Positions 1-8,721 of a stretch of DNA of 64,000 nucleotides are shown piece after piece. Source of the DNA: Nostoc edaphicum CCNP1411 (GTDB taxonomy: Bacteria; Cyanobacteriota; Cyanobacteriia; Cyanobacteriales; Nostocaceae). The translations under genes were made by a program, and so were the position numbers. The notes below the pieces were generated by a model. The model saw nothing but the letters and a program-made list of their open reading frames with translations. It made no database searches and was not told the origin of the DNA. Every line of letters begins with the position of its first letter. Within the stretch, counting starts at the first letter, position 1. Location of the stretch: the NCBI RefSeq assembly GCF_014023275.1, contig NZ_CP054698.1, forward strand, positions 3,720,001 through 3,784,000, written 5' to 3'.

Positions 1-529
1 TTTTTAAACTCCTTTTTTAATCCAGTGAATGATTGATGGAGAAAACAACTTTTTTAGATGGCGATGTCGTCATGATAATCATTTAAAACTGATTCAACTG
101 ACGGATGTAATAGACACAGAAACTAGCCTTTTATCTTAGTAGAATGTTAGACATTTAGCTCTGCTTATTTTAGTTAAAATTTATACTGTTTCACAGCATG
201 AATTATTAAAGCAGCGTCCAATATCTGGTAAGCTTGCGACATTTTATATTTATAATCCTAATTATTTCAAATTTCTGCCTTTTTGGCAGAAATCTACATA
301 AAACGCAGCACGAAGGCTAGGGGATCAAGTTTAACGGCAATAAAACAACTTGAATTAGGAACAAGTTTTTAATGAAGTTAAGCTTTGTTGGTAATTTACA
401 TCACATTTTGCATTTGCTGCAAAATTTGCTGTTTCATCTAAAAAACTTATTTGTTGCACTTTGATTTAGCAAGTCATAAAAATAGCGACTCGCTATAGTG
501 CAAAATCAGTCTAGCGACAGATGAAGGGA
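1..529. other. Left-edge intergenic region, no gene seen
   Basis: I see no convincing coding frame in this AT-rich stretch. The only clear structure is the hairpin listed separately at 271-293. The upstream gene, if any, lies outside the window. Confidence 0.5.
271..293. terminator. Hairpin, possible terminator
   Basis: A perfect 9-bp inverted repeat (ATTTCTGCC / GGCAGAAAT) encloses a loop of five T. No run of T follows on the plus strand, so it is a weak intrinsic terminator. It could end a transcript from either side or simply be a repeat remnant. Confidence 0.35.
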
Positions 530-1594
530 TCAGACAAAAACGTTTAGAAAGTTCACATTATCTAAAGGTAGATGACGCAACTGATGATTAATTTCATCAG
601 CCGCAGCTAATCCAGAAAGCATCGCACCTTCGGCAAGATTGCCGCCACACCAATCACCACAACAAACTAAAGGTAGGGGAATTCCGGCAGACAAAAAAGC
701 TTCATGCCAAGGACGGCTAGGAAAGGCATAACGCCAACGATGTACTTGCATCCATTCGGGAATATTTAGCCAAGGGAGGGACAGAGATTCAGCTGCTTGT
801 TGCAACATAAGCTGTCCGACAGGTTGTAAATCTTGGGATTCTAGATAACGTTGGGCAAAATCAGCGCTACTTTGAACTACAAAATGTGGCTGCTGAGGGT
901 TGGAACGCTTGCTACTGTCCAAACCAATCCAGGCTAAATCGATATCATCCACAAAAGTTAGAGCTTTCCACTGAGGGAGAGATTGGGATGTGAGAGGATA
1001 TCCAGCGATCGCACTAATTGAGGGATAAAATTCTACAGAACGCAAGTTATCAAGGAAGACTGCATCCAATACAGTTTCGCCCAAAGGTTCTAATAGCGTC
1101 ACAGCTTGGGGTGCAGGAATGGCTACAACTAAAGCTTTTGCAGTTAATTCTTCGTTACTAGATTCGAGAGTCAAACGCCAACTATTTTCGGGAGTTGGGG
1201 TAATAGCGATGACACGCTGATTCAGTAATATTTCTAAACCTGGGGCGAGGGATTTAGCGATCGCACTCATTCCCCCAGGTGCAACATATCGGGGACTGCG
1301 GTTTTTCGGTTCAGATAAAGGAGTGCCAGCTGTGAGTTCGTAAACCTCCTCCGTCCAAACTTCCAGGATATGGCGCGATCGCAATATCTCCACAAAACGT
1401 CTAAATAATTCACCCTTTGGCTTCAGATAACAAGCCCCATGATCCGCGCAAGTTCCATGCAAGCGGCGTGTAGCTAGTCTTCCTCCCAAACCACGGGACT
1501 TTTCTACCACTACCACCGAATATCCAGCTTGACTTAACTGCTGGGCGCAGACTAAACCGGCGATTCCGGCACCAATTACTGCAATATCAGTCAT
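530..1594 (-). CDS. NAD(P)/FAD-dependent oxidoreductase, renalase-like
   Basis: A 354-residue flavoprotein. Residues 5-34 form the Rossmann dinucleotide fold (VIGAGIAGLVCA, then an acidic strand end VVVVEKSRG). GGRLATRR follows, the second FAD-contact motif of the amine oxidase/renalase group. The C-terminal part has the usual second FAD-binding segment (CCGDWCGGNLAEGAMLSG). Length fits the cyanobacterial renalase-like family. It probably oxidises a small amine or nicotinamide-type substrate in the cytoplasm, but the substrate cannot be read from the sequence. The gene stands alone, divergent from the next gene, with decayed short repeats in the 140-bp gap. Confidence 0.8.
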   Translation of the reverse strand: MTDIAVIGAGIAGLVCAQQLSQAGYSVVVVEKSRGLGGRLATRRLHGTCADHGACYLKPKGELFRRFVEILRSRHILEVWTEEVYELTAGTPLSEPKNRSPRYVAPGGMSAIAKSLAPGLEILLNQRVIAITPTPENSWRLTLESSNEELTAKALVVAIPAPQAVTLLEPLGETVLDAVFLDNLRSVEFYPSISAIAGYPLTSQSLPQWKALTFVDDIDLAWIGLDSSKRSNPQQPHFVVQSSADFAQRYLESQDLQPVGQLMLQQAAESLSLPWLNIPEWMQVHRWRYAFPSRPWHEAFLSAGIPLPLVCCGDWCGGNLAEGAMLSGLAAADEINHQLRHLPLDNVNFLNVFV

Positions 1595-1735
1595 GAGTCA
1601 ATATTCCCTAGTCATTGGTTATTAGTTTTTGGTCATTAGTTAGTTATTATCAAAGGACAAAATTACTACTAATGACTGCTGAAAGCTAATAGTAGAATAA
1701 GGTACAGAAAGCTGCATGGAAGGGAGGATGGGAAA

Positions 1736-2578
1736 TTGGATGAAATGAGGGCGGCGCTAGAGTTAGCGACCGAAGAGGAATTGCAAGACTTAACGGCAAT
1801 TCTGTTTAGTCGTAAGTTCAATCCCCTAGACTATGTACACACACCCGAACCCATCGAAGTGCAAAGCCAAGACCGAAAAGCTTGGTTAGATTCACTAGAG
1901 GGTCGCTTTCGCTTTTTGGCGGCAGATGGGATGACTGTATTACGGGGACGCACAGGCCAGGTAACTTACCGACAAGCCTTAGTTCAAGTATGTAAGTATC
2001 TAAAAATTCCCTATTCTAATCAGCTGGCAACTATTGATTTAGAAGCAGAAGTATTTTTACATCTGCTAGGACAGGTGTGGAAAAAATTGCCGGAACAGGA
2101 AAAACAAAAATTGACTGTACGGGTACAGCGTCAGCTGCTCAAGTCAGAACTCAAACAACCGCTACCACTTTTATTGCAACGTGATCCCTTGGGGTTACTT
2201 TTCAAAGGTGGTAGTGCGATCGCGGTTACTTCTCTTCTCCAGCCACTTGTACTGAAGCAAATTGCCCGTCAATTTGCCATCCACTTTGCTACTTATGAAG
2301 TAGCAAGACAAGCGGCGATTAAAGGCTCAGAAGCAGCTACGAAGCAATTCCAAAGCTATGTAGCTATGCAAATGGCGCAACGGGGTATGACTGTGAGTGC
2401 AGCTCGTTATGGGGCAGCCCGCACTATGTTTGCCGTGATTGGGCCGATGATGTGGACTTGGTTTTTTGCAGATTTAGGGTGGAGAGCGATCGCCACTAAC
2501 TATGGTCGAATCATTCCTACCATATTCGCCTTAGCTCAAATTCGCCTCACTCGTGAGGAATGTTGGGAGCCAGCTTGA
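1736..2578 (+). CDS. YaaW family protein (COG4735-like)
   Basis: A 280-residue protein resembling the YaaW family of unknown function. An acidic N-terminal segment (RAALELATEEELQDLTAIL) is followed by a middle helical region and a C-terminal hydrophobic part near residues 150-270. The latter is rich in small residues and ends with an AVIGPMMWTWFFADLGWRAIA segment that may be membrane-associated. TTG at 1736 is used because a GGGAGG ribosome-binding site lies just upstream. ATG at 1745, three codons later, is the alternative. The 3' end overlaps the next gene by 19 bp, so the two are probably co-translated. Role unknown. Confidence 0.7.
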   Translation: MDEMRAALELATEEELQDLTAILFSRKFNPLDYVHTPEPIEVQSQDRKAWLDSLEGRFRFLAADGMTVLRGRTGQVTYRQALVQVCKYLKIPYSNQLATIDLEAEVFLHLLGQVWKKLPEQEKQKLTVRVQRQLLKSELKQPLPLLLQRDPLGLLFKGGSAIAVTSLLQPLVLKQIARQFAIHFATYEVARQAAIKGSEAATKQFQSYVAMQMAQRGMTVSAARYGAARTMFAVIGPMMWTWFFADLGWRAIATNYGRIIPTIFALAQIRLTREECWEPA

Positions 2579-3942
2579 ACAAGGTTTTTGACTATTTCAA
2601 ATCTCGTTGGCAATCTTCTTGGAACTACTCTCTATGGGCACTATTCATCTTCCCATTGAGTCCCTTAGTGGGGGCTGTGACTATAGGACTTGTATCATTA
2701 ATAACTTGGCTGAAACAAGCCCGCAAAATTAGTCGCCGCCCCTTAAACTGGGGATTTGCTCTTTTGAGTCTCTTGCTAATCGTGAGTGCTGGGTTTGCCC
2801 AAGACAAGACAACAGCTTTCCTCGGCTTATTTAATTTATTACCATTCTTTTTACTTTTCGCCGCCCATAGCGATTTGATTCAAACATTTGCCCAATTACG
2901 GCAAATGGCTTGGATTTTGGTGATCGGTTCCATGCCAGTGATAATTATCGGCTTGGGACAGTTATTTTTAGGCTGGAGCTTAAAATTCGAGATTTTGTGG
3001 ATTGTCTTAGCTTGGACAATCAGACCAGGAGGAAATCCGCCAGGTCGCATCGCTTCACTTTTCTTGCACGCTAACACCTTCGCAGCTTATCTAGCAATAA
3101 TTTTCATCCTTGCTCTAGGGTTGTGGCTAGAACAATGGGCATGGGGCATGGGGCATTGGGCATGGGGCATAGAGAAGAGACAAAGGAGAGACTTATTCAA
3201 TAATTCTCCCTCATCCCCCACTCCCCGTTCCCCACTCCCCTTTATCTTCTTAACCATTGCGGTGATTACAAATTTCATTGCCTTGATTTTTACCAACTCG
3301 CGTAATGGATGGGCGATCGCTATTTTTGCCTGTTTAGCTTATGCACTTTACCAAGGTTGGCGCATTCTTGTGGGTGGTGTCGCTGCGATCGTTTCTAGTG
3401 TGCTTTTGGCAGCTTTTGCTCCCTTACCAGTCGCTCAAGTTTTTCGTCGGGTAGTTCCTGCATTCTTTTGGGCAAGGTTAAATGATGATATGTATCCAGA
3501 TAGACCAGTCGCTTTAATGCGAAAAACTCAGTGGGAGTTTGCTTGGTCTTTAGCTCAACAACATCCTTGGACTGGCTGGGGATTACGCAGTTTTAGTCAA
3601 ATCTACAAAGCTCAGATGCAGATTCCTTTAGGTCATCCCCATAACTTGTTTTTGATGTTATCTGCTGAAACTGGTTTTCCTAGCGCTTTTTTATTTTGTG
3701 GTTTACTCGCTTGGATTTTGATTACAGGTATCCAATTACTGCAAAAGTCAAAATATATAAATACAAAGGACAGATTGATATTTTTCAGTTATCTTTTAGC
3801 TTTTGTTGGCTGGATTTTATTGAACATGGTAGATGTAACTCTCTTCGATTTCCGTTTGAATGCGCTTTCATGGTTAATTTTGGCTGCCATTTGTGGAGTA
3901 GTACATCATTATCATGAACAAGAAAGGCTTGTATCTCGTTAA
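2560..3942 (+). CDS. O-antigen ligase-like polytopic membrane protein
   Basis: A 460-residue integral membrane protein with about ten hydrophobic segments. It has a large loop before the last helices carrying the region WTGWGLRSFSQIYK...PLGHPHNLFL, where the conserved His-Pro-His-Asn is typical of the Wzy_C/O-antigen ligase superfamily. Such proteins join or polymerise glycans at the periplasmic face, so a role in exopolysaccharide or sheath assembly is likely. GAGGA precedes the ATG at 2560, inside the end of the YaaW gene. Residues about 191-227 are odd: they translate the STRR-like repeat (WAWGMGHWAWG) and a C-rich repeat (SSPTPRSPLP), apparently inserted in frame in a loop between membrane segments. 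Confidence 0.75.
   Translation: MLGASLNKVFDYFKSRWQSSWNYSLWALFIFPLSPLVGAVTIGLVSLITWLKQARKISRRPLNWGFALLSLLLIVSAGFAQDKTTAFLGLFNLLPFFLLFAAHSDLIQTFAQLRQMAWILVIGSMPVIIIGLGQLFLGWSLKFEILWIVLAWTIRPGGNPPGRIASLFLHANTFAAYLAIIFILALGLWLEQWAWGMGHWAWGIEKRQRRDLFNNSPSSPTPRSPLPFIFLTIAVITNFIALIFTNSRNGWAIAIFACLAYALYQGWRILVGGVAAIVSSVLLAAFAPLPVAQVFRRVVPAFFWARLNDDMYPDRPVALMRKTQWEFAWSLAQQHPWTGWGLRSFSQIYKAQMQIPLGHPHNLFLMLSAETGFPSAFLFCGLLAWILITGIQLLQKSKYINTKDRLIFFSYLLAFVGWILLNMVDVTLFDFRLNALSWLILAAICGVVHHYHEQERLVSR
3134..3240 (+). repeat. STRR-like repeats inside the O-antigen ligase gene
   Basis: Positions 3134-3172 hold (A/T)GGGGCAT-type heptamers and 3207-3240 hold CCCCACTCC-type units. The same units are found between genes at 14905-14931, 46525-46558 and 46986-47050. 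Here they sit within an open frame and are translated. Confidence 0.75.
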
Positions 3943-3949
3943 AATTAGT

Positions 3950-4099
3950 TATAGCGGTTCTCAATTGCATGAAATACAGACCTAACCCCCAGCCCCTTCC
4001 CTACAAGGGAAGGGGGGTAAGATTCAAAGCCTCTCTCCTTTTAGGAGAGAGGTTTGGAGAGAGGTCAAAGTGTATTGCACCCAAACGAGAAGTGCTATA
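3950..4099. repeat. MITE-like element, copy 1
   Basis: A 150-bp element bounded by TATAGCGGTTCTC on the left and by an imperfect inverse, GAGAAGTGCTATA, on the right. The interior has CCTAACCCCCAGCCCCTTCC and CTCTCTCCTTTTAGGAGAGAGG. Related copies lie at 22479-22630 and 32016-32122. It has no coding capacity and probably moved by a transposase supplied elsewhere. Confidence 0.65.
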
Positions 4100-4159
4100 G
4101 TGAATGACAAAAAGTAAGTATTTACATCATAAAAAGCTAAATTCATCTAAGTATTAAAG

Positions 4160-4408
4160 GTTCAAACAATGTCTACCACGAACTACACCTGAGCAGGCAT
4201 AGTAACTTGTAATAGCGATGATTGGTTTTCAGTGTATGCACTGGGGACATTTAGAGTTTTAAGTTAATAAGATTACTATATTCACGTCTGTGACTGTGAG
4301 TGTGACTAATACCTAATTAGTCACTGTTGCTGATTGTTGGGAAGGTGTAGGAATAACCCTTTGGGATTTTCCTGCATGACGGGCATCTCTTGTAGATGCC
4401 CTTTTGTA
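4160..4408 (+). other. Possible small RNA with two hairpins
   Basis: No gene fits between 3943 and 4479. This part holds a 9-bp stem (GTGACTAAT at 4302-4310 with ATTAGTCAC at 4316-4324) and then a terminator-like hairpin at 4381-4401. The arrangement resembles a free-standing regulatory RNA, but no promoter or known RNA family was recognised, so this is only a candidate. Confidence 0.25.
4381..4408 (+). terminator. Intrinsic terminator
   Basis: A perfect 8-bp stem (GGGCATCT / AGATGCCC) with a 5-nt loop is followed by TTTTGT. It points along the plus strand and would end a transcript from the region just upstream. Confidence 0.6.
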
Positions 4409-4479
4409 TATTTATTATTTTCCTCAGTTAAACATAATTTAAATAAAGATTTAGCTTCATAAAAAAACGGAATTTATTC

Positions 4480-4869
4480 ATGAAATTATCCTTACAAAGC
4501 TTTGTATTTATAACTTCTTCATTAGGATTATCTACAATAAATTTTGCTTTTACTCTGCCTGTTAAAGCAGCAATTCAGTGTGAGGCAGGCAATATAATTT
4601 ATTATCCAAATGGTTCACTGTTAACTTGTATACTTGAGCAAAATATTACTGTGCAAGTTTCCAGTTCTCTTTCAGGGATATCTAATTTTCCCTGCCGAGG
4701 AAAAAGTTATATATCTTTCGATGAAAAAGGACAATTTCACACTTGTGAGCTTGCCGATGACATCCAAATCACAACAGGTAATTCATTTGAAACATGTTCA
4801 GCAGAATATAGGATATATGTTTCAACTTCAGATGATGGAAATAAATCTATTATTTGTCGGCAATACTAA
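4480..4869 (+). CDS. Small secreted cysteine-rich protein, unknown
   Basis: A 129-residue protein not assigned to a family. Residues 1-30 are a typical signal peptide (hydrophobic core FVFITSSLGLSTINFAF, cleavage probably after VKAA). The mature part holds six cysteines spread evenly (QCEAG, LTCIL, FPCRG, HTCEL, ETCSA, IICRQ), enough for three disulfides. This fits an exported, disulfide-stabilised domain in the periplasm or outside the cell. It is preceded by a terminator hairpin and so probably has its own promoter. No clear ribosome-binding site is visible before the ATG. Confidence 0.6.
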   Translation: MKLSLQSFVFITSSLGLSTINFAFTLPVKAAIQCEAGNIIYYPNGSLLTCILEQNITVQVSSSLSGISNFPCRGKSYISFDEKGQFHTCELADDIQITTGNSFETCSAEYRIYVSTSDDGNKSIICRQY

Positions 4870-4962
4870 ATAATTCGTAATTCGTAATCAGTGGTTGCTA
4901 TAAAACCTCCACGGTCTTGTTGTTGCTCACTAAAATATTTCTCACTTTTTCTAATACACTTG

Positions 4963-5000
4963 CATCAAGCGATGCTTACGATAACCCTTATGGTGTAAGC
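4963..5000 (+). promoter_or_regulatory. Possible structured leader of ycf51
   Basis: Two small inverted repeats lie 60-95 bp before the Ycf51 start: GCATC-AAGC-GATGC (4963-4976) and GCTTAC/GTAAGC (4975-5000). They share bases, so only one could form at a time. No known riboswitch class was recognised. Confidence 0.25.
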
Positions 5001-5058
5001 TCTCCGGTAAAATGGGTGTGTCGGTAACGAAAAAAAAGACGCATCCATAACCAACCTT

Positions 5059-5580
5059 ATGCTCACAACAGCTAACTTTCTTCAGTACACCCAATGGTCA
5101 GGTATAGCTACCTTGGTATTTGCTGCCTTAACAGTTTTGGCTTTTATTCTCAAATGGGGCATCCGCTTTCGACTCGTGGGTACGACTGGCTTTATGCTGG
5201 TGCTGACTGGTGGTTTATTTGCACTCTCAATAGTCCCCTTGAGTCGGACTGTGATTCCCGGAGCAGCCAGGTATACTTTAGTTTATGACAATGGGTCAAA
5301 CCAAGCAGTGATTGCTACATCAACTCAAATTACACCCACACAATTAGAAGCAACTTTACGTCAAGCAGCTAGTAATTTGTTTTCTTATGGTCGTTCAGGT
5401 ACACGGGAAGACGACAAGTTGACAGTTCGCGCTCGTACCATTATCCACCCGGAACCAGGGACTTCTGTACCAGTTTACTTGGGTGAGGCCAAGCGATCGC
5501 TCGTTTCTCATCAAAATTCTCCAGTAACAGTCGAAATTTACACAGACAATTTTGCCCAATTGCCAAAACCCAAGGCTTAA
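5059..5580 (+). CDS. ycf51: Ycf51 family protein (DUF2518)
   Basis: A 173-residue protein of the Ycf51 family, conserved in cyanobacteria and some algal plastids but of unknown function. Two N-terminal membrane helices (residues about 15-33 and 38-60) are followed by a soluble domain that begins near AARYTLVYDNG and ends in a strand-rich tail (SPVTVEIYTDNFAQLP). Length and layout match the family. The gene is monocistronic as seen here: a structured region lies upstream and a strong hairpin follows 33 bp after the stop. Confidence 0.85.
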   Translation: MLTTANFLQYTQWSGIATLVFAALTVLAFILKWGIRFRLVGTTGFMLVLTGGLFALSIVPLSRTVIPGAARYTLVYDNGSNQAVIATSTQITPTQLEATLRQAASNLFSYGRSGTREDDKLTVRARTIIHPEPGTSVPVYLGEAKRSLVSHQNSPVTVEIYTDNFAQLPKPKA

Positions 5581-5612
5581 GGAGCAGGGGAGTAAAGAAG
5601 GGAATAGGTTAC

Positions 5613-5645
5613 AGGTTATAGGGTACAGATTATTCCCTATAACCT
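5613..5645. terminator. Perfect 11-bp hairpin after ycf51
   Basis: AGGTTATAGGG and its exact inverse CCCTATAACCT flank an 11-nt loop. The hairpin lies 33 bp past the ycf51 stop. No T-tract follows, so it may be a mobile hairpin repeat that also limits read-through. Confidence 0.4.
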
Positions 5646-6288
5646 CTCAACTGTCACCTCTTCCCTAATCCCAATCCCCAATCCCAGAAAACAAAATTTA
5701 TTTACCTGTTATCAGGACGACAAAATTTATTTTGTATTTACTGATACAGTAATAGTTATTTTTAGATTAAGATATTCACACTTTAGTGGTTTCACTGTGG
5801 TAAAAGGTTAATCAGCGTGCGGGTAATTGGTACTGACAGTTGTGATTTGTCAGTTGTTGTCCTAATTACCACTGTTGCCGTTTTCACAAGTCTTTGCAGC
5901 AAATGAATCAGTTGTAGGGGCGTATAGTTGCACACCCCTAAGTATGTATCTATAGCTAAGGATTGTATGAAATAGCATGATCGCTTAGACATTATCGATT
6001 CTCAATTGCTTTTCTTGAGAATCTGACAATGGTAATGTTAATTAGTTATACGGTTATTCAAAACTTTGATAGTTCGGAATTTCAGGTCAATGGGCATTAT
6101 AGATTCAAGCAACGTCGTCAAACTACTCAATCAGTCGGCTAGAGGCTTTGTCTATTTCATTGCTTGGCTCAAATCCAGATGAGTCAGGTGTCAGGTTGGA
6201 GTCATTCTAAAACCCGCTTGGCAACAAGTATCCTTGATCACTAGTCTATTTGATTAAGAAATATCAAAGTTTTGGCAAACTAGATTAT
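5646..6288. other. Intergenic region with two hairpins
   Basis: No gene is supported. A nested hairpin spans 5822-5870: outer arms GGTAATT/AATTACC and inner arms ACTGACA/TGTCAGT. A second, TAGGGG/CCCCTA (5915-5940), resembles one at 25404-25427 and is a common kind of Nostoc intergenic repeat. The rest should contain the promoter of the dehydrogenase operon, which I cannot place. Confidence 0.45.
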
Positions 6289-7479
6289 ATGCACAATAAT
6301 TTTACTACTCAACCTTCTTTGTCTACTCAAAACTCTAGTTCATTATTGACACTCACAGTTGCCCCAGCAAAAGTAATTCGTGGTTCTGAGGTGTTGCAAG
6401 CAGCCGCAGCAGAAATCGCCCGTTTGGGAAGTCGTCCCTTAATTGTGGCAGGTGAGTCTACTCTCGCCATCAGCCAACAAAATTTGCAACCAGTTTTAGA
6501 AAGGCAACAGTTAAAAACTGTCCAAGCTACATACGGTGCAGATTGCTGTGAAGCTAGCCTGAAGTCTTTACAAAAGGCGGCAAAAGAACATACAGCTGAT
6601 GTGATTATTGGTTTTGGTGGGGGCAAAGCCCTAGATACAGCGAAATTACTCGCGCAGCAGTTAGAGTTGCCAGTGGTGACAATTCCGACATCAGGGGCTA
6701 CCTGTGCAGCTTGGAGTGCCTTATCGAATGTTTATTCAGAAGAAGGGGCATTTCTCTACGATGTGGGGCTATCACGTTGTCCCGATTTATTGATACTCGA
6801 TTATGAATTGATTAAAACTGCACCACAACGGACTTTAGTCGCTGGAATTGGTGATGCGATCGCTAAGTGGTATGAAGCCTCTGTTAGTAGTGGACACTTG
6901 CAAGACACTTTAATTATTGCTGCGGTGCAACAAGCACGAGTTTTGCGAGATATCTTGTTGCAAAAGTCAACCGCCGCCCTGAAAGAACCAGGTAGTGAAG
7001 TTTGGCGAGAAGTGGTAGACGCCAGTGTTTTACTCGCCGGAGTAGTTGGTGGACTTGGAGGGGCGCAGTGTCGCACAGTTGCCGCCCATGCCGTGCATAA
7101 TGGTTTAACTCATATTTCCGGACATGGCAGTATTCATGGCGAAAAAGTTGCTTTTGGAATTTTGGTGCAACTGCGTTTAGAAGAAATGCTACAAGGCAAT
7201 CAACTAGCAGCATCGTCACGACAACAGTTGTTAAAGTTCTATACAGAAATTGGACTGCCCCAAAAATTGAGTGATTTGGGATTGGGCAATATTACATTAG
7301 GCGAGTTGCAAACAGCCGCTGAAATTGCTCTAGTTCCGAATTCTGACATCCATCGACTACCGTTTAAAGTCGCGCCAGAACAGTTGATGGCGGCAATGGT
7401 TTCTACTACTGCACCTATAGATAGTAGAGACATTACAAATCGAGTTTCGCCCAAGGGAATGAGTGACGAGGTTTTATGA
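6289..7479 (+). CDS. Iron-containing alcohol dehydrogenase family protein
   Basis: A dehydrogenase of about 396 residues in the Fe-ADH/glycerol-dehydrogenase superfamily. The N-terminal NAD(P)-binding part contains DVIIGFGGGKALDTAKLLA, the glycine-rich motif of the family, and then TIPTSGATCAAWSALS. The metal-site region has VAGIGDAIAKWYEAS, with Asp, followed by AAHAVHNGLTHISGHGSIHGEKVAFG, which supplies His ligands. ATG at 6289 is preferred over TTG at 6250 because the extra N-terminal residues are not family-like. It overlaps the aminotransferase by 4 bp (ATGA), so the two are an operon and may act on the same carbonyl/amino compound. The substrate is unknown. Confidence 0.75.
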   Translation: MHNNFTTQPSLSTQNSSSLLTLTVAPAKVIRGSEVLQAAAAEIARLGSRPLIVAGESTLAISQQNLQPVLERQQLKTVQATYGADCCEASLKSLQKAAKEHTADVIIGFGGGKALDTAKLLAQQLELPVVTIPTSGATCAAWSALSNVYSEEGAFLYDVGLSRCPDLLILDYELIKTAPQRTLVAGIGDAIAKWYEASVSSGHLQDTLIIAAVQQARVLRDILLQKSTAALKEPGSEVWREVVDASVLLAGVVGGLGGAQCRTVAAHAVHNGLTHISGHGSIHGEKVAFGILVQLRLEEMLQGNQLAASSRQQLLKFYTEIGLPQKLSDLGLGNITLGELQTAAEIALVPNSDIHRLPFKVAPEQLMAAMVSTTAPIDSRDITNRVSPKGMSDEVL

Positions 7480-8687
7480 GTTTAAATTGGATTGTCCCAG
7501 CAGAACGCATACAAAAACTGCCACCTTATGTCTTTGCCCGTTTAGATGAACTGAAAGCTAAAGCACGGGAACAAGGGTTGGATTTAATTGATTTGGGCAT
7601 GGGAAACCCCGATGGTGCAACGCCAGCACCAGTTGTAGAAGCGGCGATCGCAGCCTTGAAAGATCCCGCCAATCACGGTTATCCGCCTTTTGAGGGGACT
7701 GCTAGTTTCCGCCGCGCGATCACCAATTGGTATCATCGCCGTTATGGTGTGGTTCTCGATCCTGATAGTGAAGCCTTGCCATTGCTGGGTTCTAAAGAAG
7801 GATTAACCCATTTAGCGATCGCCTACGTTAACCCAGGTGATTTAGTTCTCGTTCCTTCCCCGGCTTATCCCGCACATTTTCGCGGCCCTGCGATCGCAGG
7901 CGGCAAAATCCACAGCTTGATTCTCAAACCCGAAAATGACTGGTTAATTGATTTAGCTGCCATTCCTGACGAAGTTGCCAGACAAGCTAAAATTCTCTAT
8001 TTCAACTATCCCAGCAATCCCACCGCCGCCACTGCACCCCGCGAATTCTTTGAAGAAATCGTCGCCTTCGCCCGCAAATATGAAATTTTGCTGGTGCATG
8101 ATCTGTGTTATGCCGAGTTAGCTTTTGATGGTTATCAACCCACTAGCTTGCTAGAAATTCCCGGCGCGAAAGATATTGGTGTAGAATTTCACACCTTATC
8201 TAAAACTTATAATATGGCTGGTTGGCGCGTTGGGTTTGTCGTGGGGAACCGCCATGTAATTCAAGGTTTACGGACACTAAAAACTAACTTGGATTACGGT
8301 ATTTTCTCCGCTTTGCAAAAAGCCGCCGAAACCGCTTTACAACTGCCAGATGTGTATTTGCACGAGGTACAACAACGCTATCGTACCCGCCGCGACTTCC
8401 TCATTCAAGGATTAGGAGAGTTGGGTTGGGATATCCCCAAAACTAAAGCGACAATGTATCTTTGGGTGAAATGTCCCGTTGGTATGGGTTCCACAGATTT
8501 TGCCTTGAATGTGTTGCAACAAACTGGCGTTGTTCTGACTCCAGGTAATGCTTTTGGGGTTGCAGGTGAGGGTTATGTAAGGATCAGTTTGATTGCAGAC
8601 TGCGATCGCTTAGGTGAAGTTTTACATCGCTTCAAGCAAGCCGGCATCCGCTATCAACCTGAAGCTGTAGTCTCTGCTTCACAATAG
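7476..8687 (+). CDS. Class I/II PLP-dependent aminotransferase
   Basis: A 403-residue fold-type I aminotransferase. The start region (RIQKLPPYVFARLDELKAKA) and LIDLGMGNPDGATP are typical of the AlaC/DapL-like branch. YFNYPSNPTAA carries the substrate/PLP Asn. HTLSKTYNMAGWRVGF holds the Schiff-base Lys and the phosphate-contact Arg. The C-terminal VRISLIAD provides the carboxylate-binding Arg. It could be an alanine/glutamate-pyruvate or LL-diaminopimelate aminotransferase, and the sequence alone does not decide. It is translationally coupled to the dehydrogenase before it, and arsR begins 34 bp after it. Confidence 0.8.
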   Translation: MSLNWIVPAERIQKLPPYVFARLDELKAKAREQGLDLIDLGMGNPDGATPAPVVEAAIAALKDPANHGYPPFEGTASFRRAITNWYHRRYGVVLDPDSEALPLLGSKEGLTHLAIAYVNPGDLVLVPSPAYPAHFRGPAIAGGKIHSLILKPENDWLIDLAAIPDEVARQAKILYFNYPSNPTAATAPREFFEEIVAFARKYEILLVHDLCYAELAFDGYQPTSLLEIPGAKDIGVEFHTLSKTYNMAGWRVGFVVGNRHVIQGLRTLKTNLDYGIFSALQKAAETALQLPDVYLHEVQQRYRTRRDFLIQGLGELGWDIPKTKATMYLWVKCPVGMGSTDFALNVLQQTGVVLTPGNAFGVAGEGYVRISLIADCDRLGEVLHRFKQAGIRYQPEAVVSASQ

Positions 8688-8721
8688 AGATAGATAGCAT
8701 CCCCTTATCGAAATCTGATTC

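Noticed and set aside
6249-6268. TTTGAT-N8-ATCAAA as a further ArsR operator
   Set aside because: The half-sites are in the opposite orientation to the ATCAA-N6-TTGAT sites and the spacer is different.
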